Assembly: GCA_947459055.1 (NCBI GenBank)
Contig: CANHCG010000103.1
Coordinates: 1-6,537, forward strand
Origin: Cytophagaceae bacterium
GTDB lineage: Bacteria; Bacteroidota; Bacteroidia; Cytophagales; Spirosomataceae
DNA length: 6,537 nt
Direction of reading: 5' to 3'
Positions 5,673 to 6,537 of this stretch are shown piece after piece. The notes beneath the pieces are model-generated. The model did not search any database and had not been told where the DNA came from. It saw only the letters and a program-made list of their open reading frames with translations. Made by a program: the position numbers and the translations under genes. Each line of letters opens with the position of its first letter. Position 1 is the stretch's first letter.

Positions 5673-6537
5673 TTACGCGTTAAATACTAAGTTTGGAGCG
5701 AGAAAACAAAGGAGTATTCCGCAGGCCAACAAGATAAATACCCATGATTCCCATCCCTTTTCCTGCCCTTTTATTTCATTAGTCAAAGCCTTTTTTAAAT
5801 ACATTCGAAACGGAATTTTCAAATAGTAATAAATCGAAATAGCCGTACACAAAATCGCCACGGCCAATAAGCTCATGAGCGCCCAAGATTTATGTAATTG
5901 AAAGCTTTCCCACAACAAACTGAAATAGGTGATTTTAGCCAAAAATGTTCCCGCCGGCGGTAAACCAATTAATGACACCAGGCCGACCAATAACAATCCC
6001 GCCTTCCAGGGTTCCCGTGATGCATATCCATCCCATTTATCCAAATCATCTTGTTGATATACCCCCTCGTTTTCATCCACCAAATAAAACACCAACAGCG
6101 TACTCAGGCCATAGGCTAATCCATAAAAGACCAGCGCTTTTGTCGCTTCCTCCGCCGGGAATAACCAAGCCATCGCCATAAATCCGCCATGCGCGATGCT
6201 CGAATAGGCGAGGAGTCGCTTCGTGTTTTTTTGGCCTAAGGCACCTAAATGCCCAATTAACAAAGTTAAAATCGCCAATATCGCGACCACTTCAGTCATC
6301 TCCGTAGGGATTAAATGCACCAGTCGAATGCCCAGCCAAGCCGCCGCGATTTTAGGCGCCGTTGAAATCCAACTCATCCACGCCGCCGGTAAACTTTCCA
6401 GTACATCTGGACTCCAAGGATGTAAAGGCGCCCAGGCCATTTTAAATAAAATACCAGCCCCCACCAATCCCAAGGCCAAGCCCACCAAACTCGGATCCGC
6501 CATCGATAAGGCCCGCGAAAATTCTGGATTATGTAAA
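5673..6537 (-). CDS. nuoN: NADH-quinone oxidoreductase subunit N (C-terminal part, 5' end outside window)
   Basis: NuoN is one of the three antiporter-like membrane subunits of respiratory complex I, moving protons as NADH reduces quinone. About 287 of the usual 450-490 residues are here. An ATG at 6501-6503 is not the start: the frame stays open to the edge, reading LHNPEFSRALS before it. Family marks: GILFKMAWAPLHPWSPDV with the conserved membrane Lys; STAPKIAAAWLGI with the second Lys; NTKRLLAYSSIAHGGFM; and IGLPPAGTFLAKITYFSLL with the C-terminal-half Lys. About eight transmembrane helices can be drawn. The common PDVYEGAPTP-like segment is PDVLESLPAA here. NuoN normally closes the nuoA-N operon, so the rest of the operon should lie to the right, upstream on this strand. 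No convincing terminator is seen before the purF-like promoter. Confidence 0.9.
   Translation of the reverse strand, partial: LHNPEFSRALSMADPSLVGLALGLVGAGILFKMAWAPLHPWSPDVLESLPAAWMSWISTAPKIAAAWLGIRLVHLIPTEMTEVVAILAILTLLIGHLGALGQKNTKRLLAYSSIAHGGFMAMAWLFPAEEATKALVFYGLAYGLSTLLVFYLVDENEGVYQQDDLDKWDGYASREPWKAGLLLVGLVSLIGLPPAGTFLAKITYFSLLWESFQLHKSWALMSLLAVAILCTAISIYYYLKIPFRMYLKKALTNEIKGQEKGWESWVFILLACGILLCFLAPNLVFNA

Noticed and set aside
5659..5687. Hairpin around TTTAACGC / GCGTATTAAA as a nuoN terminator
   Set aside because: The stem overlaps the end of the gene, is interrupted by a two-base bulge, and is followed by an A tract rather than a T tract on the coding strand.
5945..6181. Open plus-strand frame of 78 codons inside nuoN
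   Set aside because: Antisense shadow of conserved membrane helices; Pro/Ile/His-rich product with no family features.
6501..6503. ATG as the true start of a short NuoN-like protein
   Set aside because: The frame continues without a stop to the window edge and the upstream residues fit NuoN; the family is much longer.
1..6537. CRISPR array, tRNA/rRNA gene, insertion sequence or prophage signs
   Set aside because: No spaced repeats, no tRNA-like cloverleaf, no transposase or integrase motifs and no target-site duplications were seen on either strand.

Overview
This window looks like a chromosomal fragment of a Bacteroidota bacterium, most likely in the Cytophagia branch; genus cannot be told from it. 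The clues are a type IX secretion system (T9SS) cargo protein with a gliding-motility-type C-terminal sorting domain, the N-terminus of a PorP/SprF-family outer-membrane partner, promoters of the TTTG / TAnnTTTG type, little or no Shine-Dalgarno sequence, and a long PurF-like protein of a kind I associate with this phylum.

Left part (1-3017): a divergent pair. On the minus strand, 1-137 encodes the first 45 residues of a PorP/SprF-like protein whose remainder lies outside the window. On the plus strand, 210-3017 encodes a 935-residue secreted multidomain protein: signal peptide, PKD/Ig-like modules, a beta-propeller-like block, more Ig-like modules and a T9SS type B sorting domain. The 72 bp between them hold two -7-like elements facing each other in an 8-bp perfect inverted repeat, plus a further direct copy of the repeat unit. 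A SprB/SprF-like cargo and partner relationship is the natural inference.

Middle (3018-3655): a weak hairpin terminator follows the cargo gene. Then comes a two-gene unit, a 93-residue exported PEGA-domain protein joined by an ATGA stop/start overlap to an 82-residue protein of unknown function. The second gene ends exactly where the convergent gene from the right ends, with no base between the two stop codons. A candidate minus-strand terminator lies inside the 82-residue gene.

Right part (3656-6537, minus strand): nuoN, the last membrane subunit of respiratory complex I (5' part outside the window), then 100 bp carrying a near-ideal Bacteroidota promoter, then a 638-residue PurF-like amidophosphoribosyltransferase. 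Its PRPP loop and N-terminal cysteine are intact, but its glutaminase oxyanion motif and Fe-S cysteine pattern depart from classical PurF.

No RNA genes, CRISPR arrays, insertion sequences or phage genes are seen. No stretch over 300 bases lacks a gene. The least explained items are the PEGA plus unknown pair, the overlapped divergent promoter region, and the remodelled PurF paralogue.
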